From Anseranas semipalmata (taxonomy: Eukaryota; Chordata; Aves; Anseriformes; Anseranatidae): a stretch of DNA of 64,000 nt. Position numbers and translations under genes: made by a program. The notes under the pieces were generated by a model. It saw only the letters and a program-made list of their open reading frames with translations. It searched no databases and was not told where the DNA came from. The stretch spans positions 1,347,173 through 1,411,172 of the forward strand of contig VXAA01003837.1 in NCBI GenBank assembly GCA_013399115.1. The letters run 5' to 3'. How positions within the stretch are numbered: position 1 is the stretch's first letter; every line of letters begins with the position of its first letter. Shown here piece by piece: positions 34,931 through 45,829 of the stretch.

Positions 34931-35017
34931 GTCAGTTCTTCCTCTGGTGTAAATCAATCTTGCTCCACTGACTGCAGCACAGCCCCACCAGTATAAGCCA
35001 GTGGAGGAACTGGCTCC
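34931..35017. mobile_element. Inverted-repeat element (GGTGTAAATCA type)
   Basis: CTCTGGTGTAAATCAATCTTG, then TGCTCCACTGACTGC, then CCACCAGTATAAGCCAG and GGAGGAACTGGCTCC. The order and spacing match a sauropsid palindromic element with a consensus like CTGGTGTAAATCA...TGATTTACACCAG...GGATCTGGCCC. Degraded but nearly full length. Confidence 0.55.
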
Positions 35018-35102
35018 TTCCATCCCAGGAGTCACATTCCTGACACCAGGGTAGCAGCAATTCGCACAGATTCAAATACAGCCAACTGCTCTCCCTTCAC
35101 TT

Positions 35103-35285
35103 TCAGGGTGATTGCCTTACATATTTATGTTTTCTCCTCCAGGGAAACATCAAGGACCTACTGTTGAATTTTTCAGGTGGTACGTTAGTATCCAGTAGCA
35201 CCAAGCATCTGCTGTGAAGAATTTCTCCAGTCAGGGAAAGGAGCTCAAAGGCCTTAGCAAGATGATGCTCAGGACCTCCCGACAC
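35103..35285 (-). other. Exon-like minus-strand open stretch
   Basis: A 60-codon minus frame (MSGGPEHHLAKAFELL..., with LLDTNVPPEKFNS) begins just after an acceptor-like CTTTTCAG. Its composition is protein-like but no family is recognised. A donor-like CAGTAGGT follows FNS. Chance is likely. Confidence 0.12.
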
Positions 35286-35470
35286 ATTGCCTGAAAAGAT
35301 GTGACACAGCCTTCAATGTCTGTGGAGCACTCCACAGAGGCTACTGTCATAGAAAATACATTTTAAAAAAAACATACCCCCACGAAGAAAAAAAATACTG
35401 AAAGCCAACAGAATTAATTGCATCCTCTCCCCCAGTTTTAAAATTACCATTTGTGATAGAAGACTTGCAT

Positions 35471-35773
35471 TTAGCTGAGCCTGGCAGCTTTTTCTATCTG
35501 CCAAGTCATGTGTGTGGCCCTCTTTCCAAATGGCATGCCCTTTGCCTCCCACGGCATTTGAGGGTTAATCTTGTCATCTCGAGATCTTTCTAAGATGCCA
35601 GCCAAGCTCATCATCAATTTGACACAGATGTCTTTTGGGGAATCGGGGTTGCTCTTTCTGGGAGCACTGTCCATTTGACAGACAGGAGGCTGTGCTGCTG
35701 CAGCCCCATCAGAATCCCTGCCTATGTCTGCTCTTGAAATCTCCAAATTAAACATTTAGAGCTGCAATTAAAT
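35471..35773 (-). other. Enhancer-like or exon-like minus-strand stretch
   Basis: A minus frame of about 94 codons starts right after a long pyrimidine tract ending TTCTAG (complement of the A13 run at 35778-35790) and ends TAA. It includes PKDICVKLMMSLAGILERSR and IEKAARLS. I recognise no family. As DNA, 35490-35770 also looks like a conserved non-coding element: retained CpGs, TGACAG MEIS/TGIF-type core, TTTGACAGACAGG, GCAATTAAATC. No polyadenylation signal lies close behind the stop. Confidence 0.2.
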
Positions 35774-35794
35774 CTAGAAAAAAAAAAAAAGGCA

Positions 35795-37560
35795 GCAAAC
35801 ATGTTTACAGAACTTCATAGCTAATTTATAAACTGTTTTTTATTCAAGCTCCCATTTTGTTCAACTACTTTAATTTGTAAAAGGAACACATCTCTGTGCA
35901 GGGCGATGGCTCAGAATTTGCCCAGGGACAGGTAGTGAAAAATGCAAAAGGCTGAGCTGACATCACTGGGGTAATTTTTGACACATATCTGGTTTTAAAC
36001 AGCTGCTCAGAAAATTAGGGACATTTATTTTTTAAAAGATTGTCACTGTGTGTGTCTGTCACAAGTGTGTTCTTCCACAAGTGCTTATCCTTTCTTGCAA
36101 GAAGAAATTCAGATTGAAAAGAGACAGGTATGTAGGAGTACCTCCTATTTATGCAGATAAACTTGTACAAACATTCCTCTCTCTGCATCCATGGCTCGAT
36201 TTTTTGTGTGCTGAATATACAAGAAATACTTTTCAGTTCAGGTGGCCAAATAAATCCTCAGCAGACGCCTTTGCAAGCAGACAGATTCTCAGAGATGCTA
36301 AGAATAAACATCCACATCCACAATAGTTTCACAGCAAATGTTCTACCTTTGCTGGAGTCAGTGAAGTTCAGGGCTGAATAAAATCTGTGAGAGTTTTGCT
36401 GAAAATAAGTAGCTTCAGTTCACTGTGGTTCATGGGAAGTCTGTTTTATTTTATGTGAGCTTGCAACCCTTGAATTTCAAGTCTGAAAAAACCTTAGGCA
36501 AAAACTAGCAATCAAATCATGTAGAGCCCATGCAGTCTGTGGTTTGCAACATAGGTTGACATAAAATTTTAGTGTGGGTTTTCCACCAAAAACTAAACTG
36601 AGGTTTGACTTCATACAGGAAAAAAAAAAAAGAAACAAGAATTATCTGTGCTTCGCATGCCTTGGGGTTTCAGAATATAAGCCTCCATGTTTGCTGGCAC
36701 ACATGCACACACTTTAAAAATAATGTTATTTACAACACAAACTGCGATTCCAAGAAACATCAGCAGAATTATCAGGGAATCTGGGCTGTGCAGTCACACC
36801 AACTACAACCGAAACATCAGGAACAGATTTTCAGCAGGACTAAGCTACAGTGAGCACAAACCACTAAAGCCAACACAGGAACATCCCTACGGTGGGTTTG
36901 TGCCCTTTTTGTTCCTGGCCTTGACCTACACAGCGCCATTTGAGGAACCTTGACCCTCCACTGTTTTCCCCATGCGAACAGGCCCTGGCACCAGGAGCTT
37001 TTAGCTACCGCACATTTTGGCCAGGACCAACCAGCTCAGCTCTATGCACGTACCGCAGCCCGTGCTCAGGCCCAAACCAGGAACCACGGAGAAAATTAAA
37101 AGCTTCACCTTTCTTTGTCAGGCAGAGCCAAAGAGGCATTTCACTTCCACACATATCCACGTCTGCCTGCGTTTCAGAAAGCCGCCCCTGGTGTCCAGCC
37201 ACTTCCCAGCTCACTGTCTGCTCCCCCCAGAGCCCGGCTGTTTAAATTTCGCTTTCAGGACCCCGTGGATTCAGAGTCTCTCCTGGCAGCTCTGCAAGCT
37301 CAGGCTGACAAGAAAACTGAAGTATTTTCCCAGCAGCTCTTATCAGGAAACAATGTGTCAAACAAGATGAAACTAGCTCTCCATTCTTGGAAGATTTACT
37401 ACAATTCCCCCTGCGCTCACAGAAGCAATGTTAACACTAACCAGCTACACAGCCACGGAGTGTAAATACGGGCTTCTCTCCCAAGTAAAAAGTCCTATAA
37501 ACGCTGTCTGCGGTAAGCCCGTGCGGGTTTCTCCATCCTACCATTTGCACTCCGATAAAC
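35795..37560. other. Plain non-coding stretch
   Basis: A12 lies at 36620-36631. Open frames at 36048-36326 and 36940-37465 overlap one another in different frames and have no domains. No repeat is recognised. Confidence 0.5.
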
Positions 37561-37569
37561 ATCTCCACA

Positions 37570-37750
37570 GGGGTCTGTTAACTGCGCTCTTGCAGACGCA
37601 GAGCTGCGCGAGGACCAGGCACACGAGCGGGGCCTCCCCTGCAGCATCCCTGCAGCGCCCGGCGCGAGAGGCCGGGATCCCAGTGCGGAACAGCCGCCGG
37701 CGGGGAATAAAGGGGTGGCAGCTCCGTAAGGGACTGCAGCAGTGGACGGG
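37570..37750. other. Small CpG island-like patch
   Basis: Seventeen CpGs in about 180 bp, including clusters CTGCGCGAGG, CCGGCGCGAG and GCCGCCGGCGGGG. GC is very high compared with both flanks. It is the best promoter-like CpG patch in the window, bordered on the right by the AT-rich block 37840-37970. Antiparallel frames (37428-37885) are uninformative. No TATA box or transcript is visible. Confidence 0.5.
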
Positions 37751-37839
37751 AGGGTGGGAAGAGTTTCCAGGGTTTCTGAGACCCTGGAAAACCACCAACA
37801 CATCAGGAGGGTAAATGGAAAAATTATGTAGATGTTCAC

Positions 37840-37970
37840 CTGGCACTGACTCTGTTACACTATTTATGATCCTGCGTGGAAGCATGGACGTGAGTGATTA
37901 TTGTCTGCTTTAAAAATAAATGCCCAATGCTAAATAAATAAAATAATTGCAAATTTTGTCTATTCTGTGA
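37840..37970. promoter_or_regulatory. Enhancer-like AT block
   Basis: GTTACACTATTTATGATCC, GTGAGTGATTATTGTCTGC and AAATAAAATAATTGCAAATT give MEF2/HOX/SOX-type cores. It sits between the CpG patch and a T18 tract. Confidence 0.35.
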
Positions 37971-37986
37971 GATGTCTCCAGCTTTG

Positions 37987-38004
37987 TTTTTTTTTTTTTT
38001 TTTT
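37987..38004. repeat. Poly(T) tract, T18
   Basis: Uninterrupted T18 followed by AAATCCC. Confidence 0.95.
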
Positions 38005-38665
38005 AAATCCCATTTTTAGCAGAGGGGAAAATGAAGATTAGGGGTTAAATGAAGGCTGATAAAGAAACAAAGCAGAAACTCCTAATCTTGTATATATCTT
38101 GGTTTCAAATCCTTCTGAGATTTGTTTTTTGTTTGAGCACTGGGGTCTTTCTGAATCCAAGATCCCTTGTTTACACCAGCCAGAACAACGCTAAATCATG
38201 ATCGCCTCATTATGCCATTCAATAGGGTCTAAAACACAGAATTAGGACAGTTTAGGATCCCGAGTCTCCAGGGCAAATTAACTAATGCTATAAATTAAGA
38301 AGAACTCCACTCACGCCAGCAGCTACATCTTCCAAAGCAAGCAGCAAACACAGCCCCTAAATATTTTGTTAAGTGCTCGTCTGTACTAGACTGGGTTTGA
38401 AGGAATTATGGGTTGATAACACTGGAATTTATTAGGGACTGGATGGTTTCTGGGTTTGTTAGGAAGCCAGGAAACATGGAAGCAGAACATGCATCTGGCT
38501 GGGGGCACTGGCCATGGGTGGAGAAGCAGCAACGTGGAACCCAACAAACTGAAATACTCTTATGCAGTTCCCCAAGGTAAAAACATTCTGTGTTGCCACA
38601 TGTGTGCACTGTCAGGGTCCTTAGGGCACATGGGCAGGGTAAAAGGACATCAGTGTCTTTGAGAA

Positions 38666-38712
38666 TATGGCCCAGATTTTCAAGCCTAAGAAAGTGAGGG
38701 CAGAATTGGGCC
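38666..38712 (+). repeat. Fragment of an old GGCCCAGATTTTCAA element
   Basis: TGGCCCAGATTTTCAAGCC with AGAATTGGGCCC downstream is the end signature of a dispersed element common in sauropsids. Only one end is clear. Confidence 0.45.
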
Positions 38713-38866
38713 CAAGGTGCTGCCTGCAGACTTCTGCTCCCCTCCCAGTAACGCTGGCACCTGCCCCCGCAGCGTCAGCCTTCTTCCCAACACGGCAGGT
38801 TCTCCCACAGTTTGTAAAATGACACCTGCTGAAACTTAAGCTATTAGTGCAGATAATAAAGCCATC

Positions 38867-38894
38867 ACATGGAGAGCATTCATGTTCTCCATGT
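38867..38894. other. Perfect 9-bp hairpin
   Basis: Arms ACATGGAGA (38867-38875) and TCTCCATGT (38886-38894) with a 10-nt loop. Too short for a microRNA precursor. Could be a dimer binding site. Confidence 0.7.
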
Positions 38895-38929
38895 TGTCAG
38901 AGTAAATTATTTTGCTGTTCAGGATGGGT

Positions 38930-39065
38930 TCTACCAAGCATCTGCGTGGATGTCAAATACTTTAATTAGGAAGTACACCTGTAACTGGACTGGGCTTAAT
39001 TGAATCTCTGAGCTAGCTAGACATTTCCAAGACTTCAATTGTATACCATATAAACATATTGGAGT
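38930..39065. promoter_or_regulatory. Enhancer-like block
   Basis: ATACTTTAATTAGGAAGTAC, GGGCTTAATTGAATC, GAGCTAGCTAGAC and TTCAATTGTATACC: repeated TTAATT cores in non-repeat sequence. Confidence 0.35.
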
Positions 39066-39069
39066 TGAC

Positions 39070-40425
39070 CTCTACTAGTGTAAGTTTTCTTTAGGAAAAA
39101 AATCTTCTGTTGTCATTACTTGGGGTATTCTGCTAAACGTAACAGCCGCTAACAATGCAGGACTAGCCTCCTGCAGCTAGTGGAACCCATAAAGTACCCG
39201 GAGAAGGAGTAACAAGACCAAAAGATGGATAGTGACCTTCCCTATTTTGCCCTGCTTTTACATGCCTCAGTTCTGAGTCAAGCAGCACTGCCCAAAGCGC
39301 AATGCAGCACGGCCTGACCCAGCCAGGTCAAGAAGCCAATTCAGTTACTGGAAATGTCGCAGCACTCCACGAGAGCTAATTTATTGACAAAGAGCTAAAT
39401 TAGTGCAGGTGTGCTGTGCTGCAGAGGCTTCCAGCACTATATTAAAGCTAGTCTACGTATTACTGCCACTGGCTCCCAGTTTAGTTTGCTTGGGTCTGGC
39501 TGGAAGCAATACTGAGTGTCAAAGACCAAATCAGTACCAGCAGCACCCAGCTATTGGGGTCCCATGCTTTCTCCTAAATTCCCAATAAGGAACTTCATGC
39601 TTTTTCGCCCTCACTGCCCCTCTTCTGCCATTTTACCCACCCCTCCTCAATTAGCATTTCATCCCATATCCTTCCTTACAACTCCTTGCATCTTTTCCTA
39701 AAGCCAGAGTCATTGAGTCTGTATCTACAACACAGCCCATTTCACAAACTTGGGACTATATCGCATCCTGCCCCCCAAGAGAAGGTCCTGGCAAGCTGAA
39801 GTTACTTTAGGCACAGCCAAGCATGGCCAGAAAAGAGATGGGAGGCAGGAGATGCTACTTCATACAGCAACAAACTGCAGCCCCGTGACTGCCTGCAGAG
39901 AGATTCTTACCTTGGAGCAGTCTCTAGATACCAGAGTCTTCAGATGTCACGAGCTGCTGCTCTGTCACTGTTAGATGCTTCCCAGAGCACTGAAGATAAA
40001 GTTACCTAAGGGTACCAACTTCTCAAGAATGTTTTTAAACAGAGAAGATGCCTAATAATAAATAGGCAAGGACCTGGCATCCTCCCTGATATGGGAGAGA
40101 CAGCACCCAGCTCCTGCCCTAAACCAGGCAGGGAGGAGATATAAACGCCAGCCCCCTGTAGCAGGTGAATGCACTAAGCACTTTGTTACCAGCTCAATCC
40201 TTCCTTGGCCCAACCTGTTTTACACACACAGGTGCAGACCTCACAGGCCGGGACTGACAAATGAGCTTTTTTCACAGAAATATGCTGTTGTTTCATTCCT
40301 AGGTGGCAGCGATTTTTTGACTTCAACAGATTTTAAGATCATAAAAAATCATTATGACTCTCTAGGCAGGTTCCTTGCTGGCAGCACTGCTTGGTTGTGC
40401 TTTCAAAACACAAAGAGCTGTCGCA
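39070..40425. other. Plain non-coding stretch
   Basis: No gene. The open frames near 39403-39974 carry no domain. AGGTGGC at 40311 is a poor CTCF match (9 of 12). Confidence 0.5.
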
Positions 40426-40429
40426 GTAG

Positions 40430-40690
40430 GTGTCTCAGAGGAGCTCTATTCCATTTCCAGGTTAGCCACAGACTTTTTACATGATCGGGGCAAATCCTAT
40501 TCCATCTCTTTGCCTCAGTTCCTCATGCTTCCCACAGGAGATCCTGTGAGGGTGAATTCACTGCTGCCTGCAAAACATGGATGGGATGCTATTGGGGCAC
40601 TTGAAGATCACTCAAATCATGATCATATTGTGCTTCCAAAAAATAAATACGATGATGGTGACACAAGTAAAGCCTCTACAAGGCAGCACA
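40430..40690 (+). mobile_element. MIR-type CORE-SINE, near full length
   Basis: MIR landmarks run in order: CTATTCCATTTCCAGGTTAGCCACAGAC (for 'CTATTCCCAGCTCTGCCACTGAC', 40446-40473), GGGGCAAATC, CATCTCTTTGCCTCAGTTCCTCATG, CACAGGAGATCCTGTGAGGGTGAATTCACT and GGGGCACTTGAAGATC. The last part matches the 'TTGTGAGGATTAATTCATTAAT ... CACTTTGAAGATCC' 3' body. It is the best preserved interspersed repeat in the window. The 115-codon open frame over it is an artefact. Confidence 0.85.
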
Positions 40691-40699
40691 GTGTGAGCC

Positions 40700-41335
40700 C
40701 TGTGTATAATAAAACTACTTAACTCTCAAAATGTCTGCCCATCTCTACAGATGACAGATTTTCAGATTCAGGAAAGTCATATATCAAAAATAAGATCCCT
40801 CCTCTAACGTCCAACCTTGCATGGCTGAGAACATACAGCTCTGCTGGGGATTTTGCAAGGGCCAAGAAGTTAGAAAATTACTTCATTTTGTGATGGCTTT
40901 GTTTGGGACACCTAATCTCTGAAAATTGCATAAAACTGCATTAAACACGCTTTGCACACTGTACTGAATATCCATCAAATGATAACAGCTGTCATCATAC
41001 TGCCCTGGTCTGAATTTGAACCTCAAAGCTCTCAGTGAAATAGTGTTTTATCAAAGATATATCTACAGAACACTCCAGACAGAGGAGCTATCAATGTGTA
41101 ATCATGGTCTGTAAAACAGCTGATGACTTCAGTATGCTTTTGCTACTCTTTAAATAATCCCCGATTCCTCTCAGGAGCATTAAAATCTGTCCTTTGGAAA
41201 ATAAAGCAAGATACGGTATTAATAAAAAGTTTGAGCACTGTGCTCAGTTCAGTTGCATTTCTATTGACCGTCACACTTTCAAAAAACATTAGAGAGGTTG
41301 GTCCTCCAGAGACCCTGCCACGGTGGCAAAAGAAA
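40700..41335. other. Plain non-coding stretch
   Basis: AT-rich without gene or repeat. An open frame at 41123-41353 has no domain. Confidence 0.5.
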
Positions 41336-41339
41336 GCCT

Positions 41340-41720
41340 CGGCAATTATGTAAAGGCACTGCGCTCCTGTTTTATTTAGCAGAGAGAGGGTTTTTTTCTT
41401 CTTACAGCCCTTTTGTGCTCCCAGATGTTTTAATTACTGAGGAAAGGGAGCGGATGATTCTGGCCATATGTCTCCATTCCGCATAAATAAATATTGTCGC
41501 CAGCCCAGTTAAGTTTTGCAGAGCTGTCGACGATCCCGCTGACACTAAAGCTGTCGGGCCCGATAAGCATCTTCAATCCTTCAGTGAGCATGCTAATTCC
41601 AGAAACACTGAGACTGATATCCCATGAAAATATTCAATCTAGAAACAATTAGGCTCATATTGCTGCAAAATGGTACCTCTAGGAATTTGGGCGCTCGCTT
41701 GATTGGAGCCATGAGTCCAA
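41340..41720. promoter_or_regulatory. Strong enhancer-like block
   Basis: Non-repeat sequence with TTTTAATTACTGAGG, TCCGCATAAATAAATATTGTCGCC (FOX-like), GTCGACGATCCCGCTGAC, TCGGGCCCGATAAGC (palindrome GGGCCC plus GATA), AGAAACAATTAGGC (SOX/homeodomain) and GGGCGCTCGCTTGATTGG. Retention of many CpGs in AT-rich sequence, with varied factor cores and no simple repeat, is the texture of a deeply conserved developmental enhancer. Confidence 0.5.
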
Positions 41721-41724
41721 GCTT

Positions 41725-44095
41725 TAAGTGGAGCCACTGACGGGAACGAGCGAGGAGGAGAGAGCAGGTGAAATGGTCTCTTCAGAGCTGCAATTTCTAC
41801 GCCACGTGTTGAAGTTGCTGTGGGCCATGTTTTCCATTCTCTTGCCCATTCGCACGGTCTTGAGGGGCAACAACTTGAGAAAGGGATTTAGCTATAGCTG
41901 TGTTGCAACTTTTTTGATTAATGCATGCAACATCAACTCTTTTTATTGCAGGGCATTTTGAAATAAACAATGGTCAGGCTTTGTTTGTGCTAGACAGCAT
42001 GAAAACACAGTTGCAAACCTTCCCTTAGCAGCTTTCAGCCTAAACAAACAGTCTAATATATCCCTTAGAAAAGAACATGTAACCACAGTGACTGTGGGGG
42101 GCTGCAAACAAGTTGTGAAAGCTGTTAAGCAGAAGGGAGCAATTTAAGAGGGAAGAAATTAGCTAAATGAACTGACGGTGAAGAGGGAAGCAGGACAGGA
42201 CAGCCAGTGACAATGCAAGACTGTGACAATCCCCCCCTTCTTGCTACGTTTACACAGCATCAAAACTCCCCAACAATCCCGAAGCCGCAACCTGAGAGCC
42301 AGGCGTGGCCGGGCCTCGTGCGGCACCATGCAACCAAGGAGAACACTTTTTGGTAACACAAGAAAGTATTTCAGCAGATGAAGTTACAGGACAACAAATT
42401 AAGGCATCAGCAACATGAGACTCCACATGCAATCCTCATTTCCACAGTCAAGCAAATAGGTCAAGAGCTGAGCTTTGGTCCTGACGGGCCTCCCGCCCCT
42501 CAGAGCTGTGTATTTCATAAACTGCCCCATTGCAGGCAATGTGGTTTTTTGCTTATTGCCTCCTGATTTAACTCGGTGTTTACTGACTCAAAGGTGACTC
42601 CTGATTTCCATTGACAATACAGAATCAAAAGGTCTATTTGATGTCACATGCAAATAAAAACATGGGACTGAAACACGAATGTAGAAATTAAGAAATATCA
42701 AAAAAAGAGAAGGGAAAAAGATGCAGCTCATCCACTCAACAATACTGTATTTGTTCTCCAGGTCATGACATTAGAGAATAACCAGCTTTATAGAGTACTT
42801 ACATATGGTACACACTTCAGGAGATGCACTGTCCAAAACCAGACTTTATGGACAGAAGATAGGAAACATTCATTTGTTCTTTTATGTGAACCTTTTTCCA
42901 CCAACTCTTAATTTCATTGCCAAGTCCCTCCAAGATGACACACAAAGTAAAACAAGCTGAGATACTAGCACTAACCAGACCGTACACAATCTCATGGAGT
43001 GAGCCAGGCTATCTAGCATCGTTTCCCATCAGCAGAGTACATGAGGTTGTTCTCATAGCCAATTATATGTCAATATAAATATCTGAGGATAAACCCAGAC
43101 TCAGGAGGTCTTTGTTGAAGATGTAAAGACTCTGAAAGAGCTTAAAATATTACCTTTATTTAAATCATTGCTGAAGTTTGCTTGCAAAAGCAACATTCTC
43201 ATAGCTCCCTCAAACTGAACCACAGCTAAGAGGCACAGACAAAATCTGAGTGCTGCCCTTACGCAGGAGAGGAAGCATCCCGGATAGATTAAAGCCTATT
43301 CCCAGCAAAGAGTAAGACCAAAAAGTAACAGAAACTCACAGTTAGGGTCAGCAGTTAATCAAATCTGTTTGAAAAGGGATGGTCTTATGAACAATCAGGT
43401 AAAATGTGAAATTTGTATACTCCTGAGCTTTACCTCCTTGCAGTGTCACGGCCAGTGTATACACATAAAAATAAAATGAGAAAGACAAAATGGTTTTATG
43501 CATAATGCCCAATGCTGACTGCCAAATGACTGAGAGTGAACTTATGAGCAGCATCAGAAATTAATGAATAAAATCCTACCTTTTGGCATTAAGTACCTTT
43601 GGCATTAAGTGGTAAATACACAGAAAACATTAAAATCATTTGTGATCCTGTCTCCAGACTACGCAGCACTATTTTAAAAATATGAATGTTTTCAGACAAC
43701 TGCTAAACGAAACAAATACAATATTTTTCTTATGTCTAAAACACGAGAATGTAAATTTTATTTTGTACTTGATGATATTGTGAATGGGAGCAGAATGAGA
43801 AGCACTGAAACATTGCAAAGGAAGCTGCTCCTCAGACATTTCTGACACAACCAGAATAGAAAACTCCAGCTGAGATTTACAGTTCACTTTTGCCAAAAGA
43901 CGACACTGAGATAAGCATTTGATTTTACTTTTTTAAAGGCTTATCCAAAAAAAATCATATGCAGAAAGAATTATTTTCTGCTGAGCTAAAGCGCAGGATG
44001 AAAAGTCTGGAAATCTGAATTTTAATCTTAGTGACAGTAACATTGTACCAAAAGTAAATCTACTGACATTAATAGCTACAGAAGATTTAAGATTA
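41725..44095. other. Plain non-coding stretch
   Basis: Octamer ATGCAAAT at 42648-42655 and the tandem duplication at 43582-43610 are the only structures noted. No gene. Confidence 0.5.
43582..43610 (+). repeat. Tandem 13-mer TTTGGCATTAAGT x2
   Basis: Exact copies at 43582-43594 and 43598-43610, period 16. Each holds an NKX/homeodomain-like TTAAGT core. Confidence 0.9.
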
Positions 44096-44099
44096 GCTT

Positions 44100-44180
44100 A
44101 AGCAAGGTCAGAATCAGCATGTAGGTTCTGGGCCCAGCATTACTACAAACTCCCACTGTGATCTTGGGCAAAATCCATGT
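44100..44180 (+). mobile_element. MIR fragment
   Basis: GGGCCCAGCATTACTACAAAC then CACTGTGATCTTGGGCAAAATCC matches the MIR segment 'CCAGCTCTGCCACTAAC...TGTGTGACCTTGGGCAAGTC'. The rest is lost. Confidence 0.5.
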
Positions 44181-44340
44181 AGTGATGGAGGGATTCCATG
44201 GAGTGATTTTAGGAGCCTTGAATTTTAGATGACTACATTAAGCAATCTCAAAGCAAACAACCACAAAAATGTATTTTAAGTGCTCTGAAAATCCTGAGCT
44301 TGGCTTTTCTATGATTTAGCTCTCCCACCTTTTAAAAAAT

Positions 44341-44359
44341 TATCATTGTTACAATGATA
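44341..44359. promoter_or_regulatory. Perfect palindrome of two SOX-type cores
   Basis: TATCATTGT-T-ACAATGATA: 9-bp perfect inverted arms with a single-base spacer. Each arm carries CATTGT/ACAATG, the HMG-box (SOX) core. The arms point outward, opposite to the usual SOXE dimer site, so dimer binding is not assured. Confidence 0.6.
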
Positions 44360-44399
44360 GCCATTTTCATTACAGTGGCATTCTTTAATTCTTTACTAA

Positions 44400-45680
44400 A
44401 AGCAAATTACTTTAGGATTCTCAGAAGGCACTGGAGAAGCTTAAAATTATATTTAATTTATCAGTACTTCTTCAGATGTACCAATTATCATTAACGTGGA
44501 CTAGAAAGATAGAAGGGGAACACCTCTCTCTAGGAAAAAGCAAACAACATGAGAAAAATAAGTCATGTGCTTTTCCTATTTTGGTGAGCATTTAGCAAGT
44601 CATGATGAACTCCTCTCAATTCAACTATGACGCTTAGAATGTACTTTTACTCATTTGTAAAGCAAATATATAAACATATATATGTACACAGTACATTTCT
44701 TGCTATAAATTGCTGATACAGATTTGCCACACTTAGATTATGTGATTATACCTGCACAAAACACACAAATTTACATTTTAGAGCAGGTCATTACTATGAC
44801 TTATTTCTAAAACTCTTTTTTTTCTTTTTTCCAAATCGTGATAAAAAAAAAGGTCTAAACTTCAGTTTGCCATTAGCAAAAAAACTGCTAGCACTTGACA
44901 TATACTGAAGTTGTGAATGCTAAATTCTCAGCCTCAAAAAACGACGTCCTTGCAATTCAGATGTCACAGCTCACAAGAGAGTATTCCTAGAAGGCTCCAG
45001 GCAAGCTTGAATCAAAAAAAAAAAAATGAGAACAGCAGTTACAAGCCAGTGAAAGGAACCCCTGGTTGTGAGAACAAGTGTACTACAGATGAAGCACACT
45101 GTGCTTCCAAAATCCAAGCTTCGTGGACCCATACTGGGTCCATGAGACCACGAAAGGTAAGAGACAGACAGTTTTCCCAGCTGAAGCTCAGCTCCAGAAG
45201 GTTGGAATATTCTCTGATCTTTGCACAAAAATGCAACGAGCCATGGGATTGATGTAAGTATATTTCAAGGACCTTCAGTCATTAACACTTGTGTGTGTCC
45301 TGGAACACAGGAGGACGTTGCCATCATGAGGAACAGTACTTACCCCACCCTGCCATAATGCCTCCTGACGCTCTACTTGCAGCGCGTACTTCACCTTCAC
45401 ACACCACGTATGCTCAGAATTTGTGTATCTTCAAATCTAGAAGGATATGAAACCGTCTAAAAGCTGCCATCAAATGATGTCAGCAACTTCCATCCTGTGG
45501 GATGCTGGAGTGACCGACTGGTCCCACAGAGGGGTTTCTATTCCTGCAACAATGGCAGCCAAAGACCATAACAGAAGTAGCACTACCGTCCCAGCACCAG
45601 ACCACGGTCCCTGGGCCCAGTTTAAAATCTCAAGAGATTTTGCATGCAACTTACCCCCAGAATACTTCAAAAAGTATCAG
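44400..45680. other. Plain non-coding stretch
   Basis: Palindrome ACATATATATGT at 44674-44685 and A13 at 45014-45026. Open frames (44917-45252, 45447-45860) lack recognisable domains. Confidence 0.5.
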
Positions 45681-45681
45681 A

Positions 45682-45712
45682 GGGGTGACACTGGGTGGGG
45701 GGGAAGCAAGGG
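45682..45712 (+). other. G-quadruplex motif
   Basis: G4-TGACACT-G3-T-G7-AAGCAA-G3: four runs with loops of 7, 1 and 6 bases. It fits the standard rule, though long loops make it weaker than those at 12951 and 18410. Confidence 0.6.
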
Positions 45713-45806
45713 AGATTTTTCATACAAACTATGGAAACAGTACGAGACGATAAGAAAGACACGATGGACTCTGGAAGCAATACTCCCTCCTTCTCAGCAG
45801 TGTAGA

Positions 45807-45820
45807 TTTTTTTTTTTTTT
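45807..45820. repeat. Poly(T) tract, T14
   Basis: Uninterrupted T14 followed by AAACTGCC. Confidence 0.95.
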
Positions 45821-45829
45821 AAACTGCCT

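Noticed and set aside
38867..38894. Hairpin considered as a microRNA precursor
   Set aside because: The stem is only 9 bp, far shorter than a pre-microRNA.
40375..40722. 115-codon plus frame
   Set aside because: It overlaps a clear MIR copy, so it is a repeat artefact.
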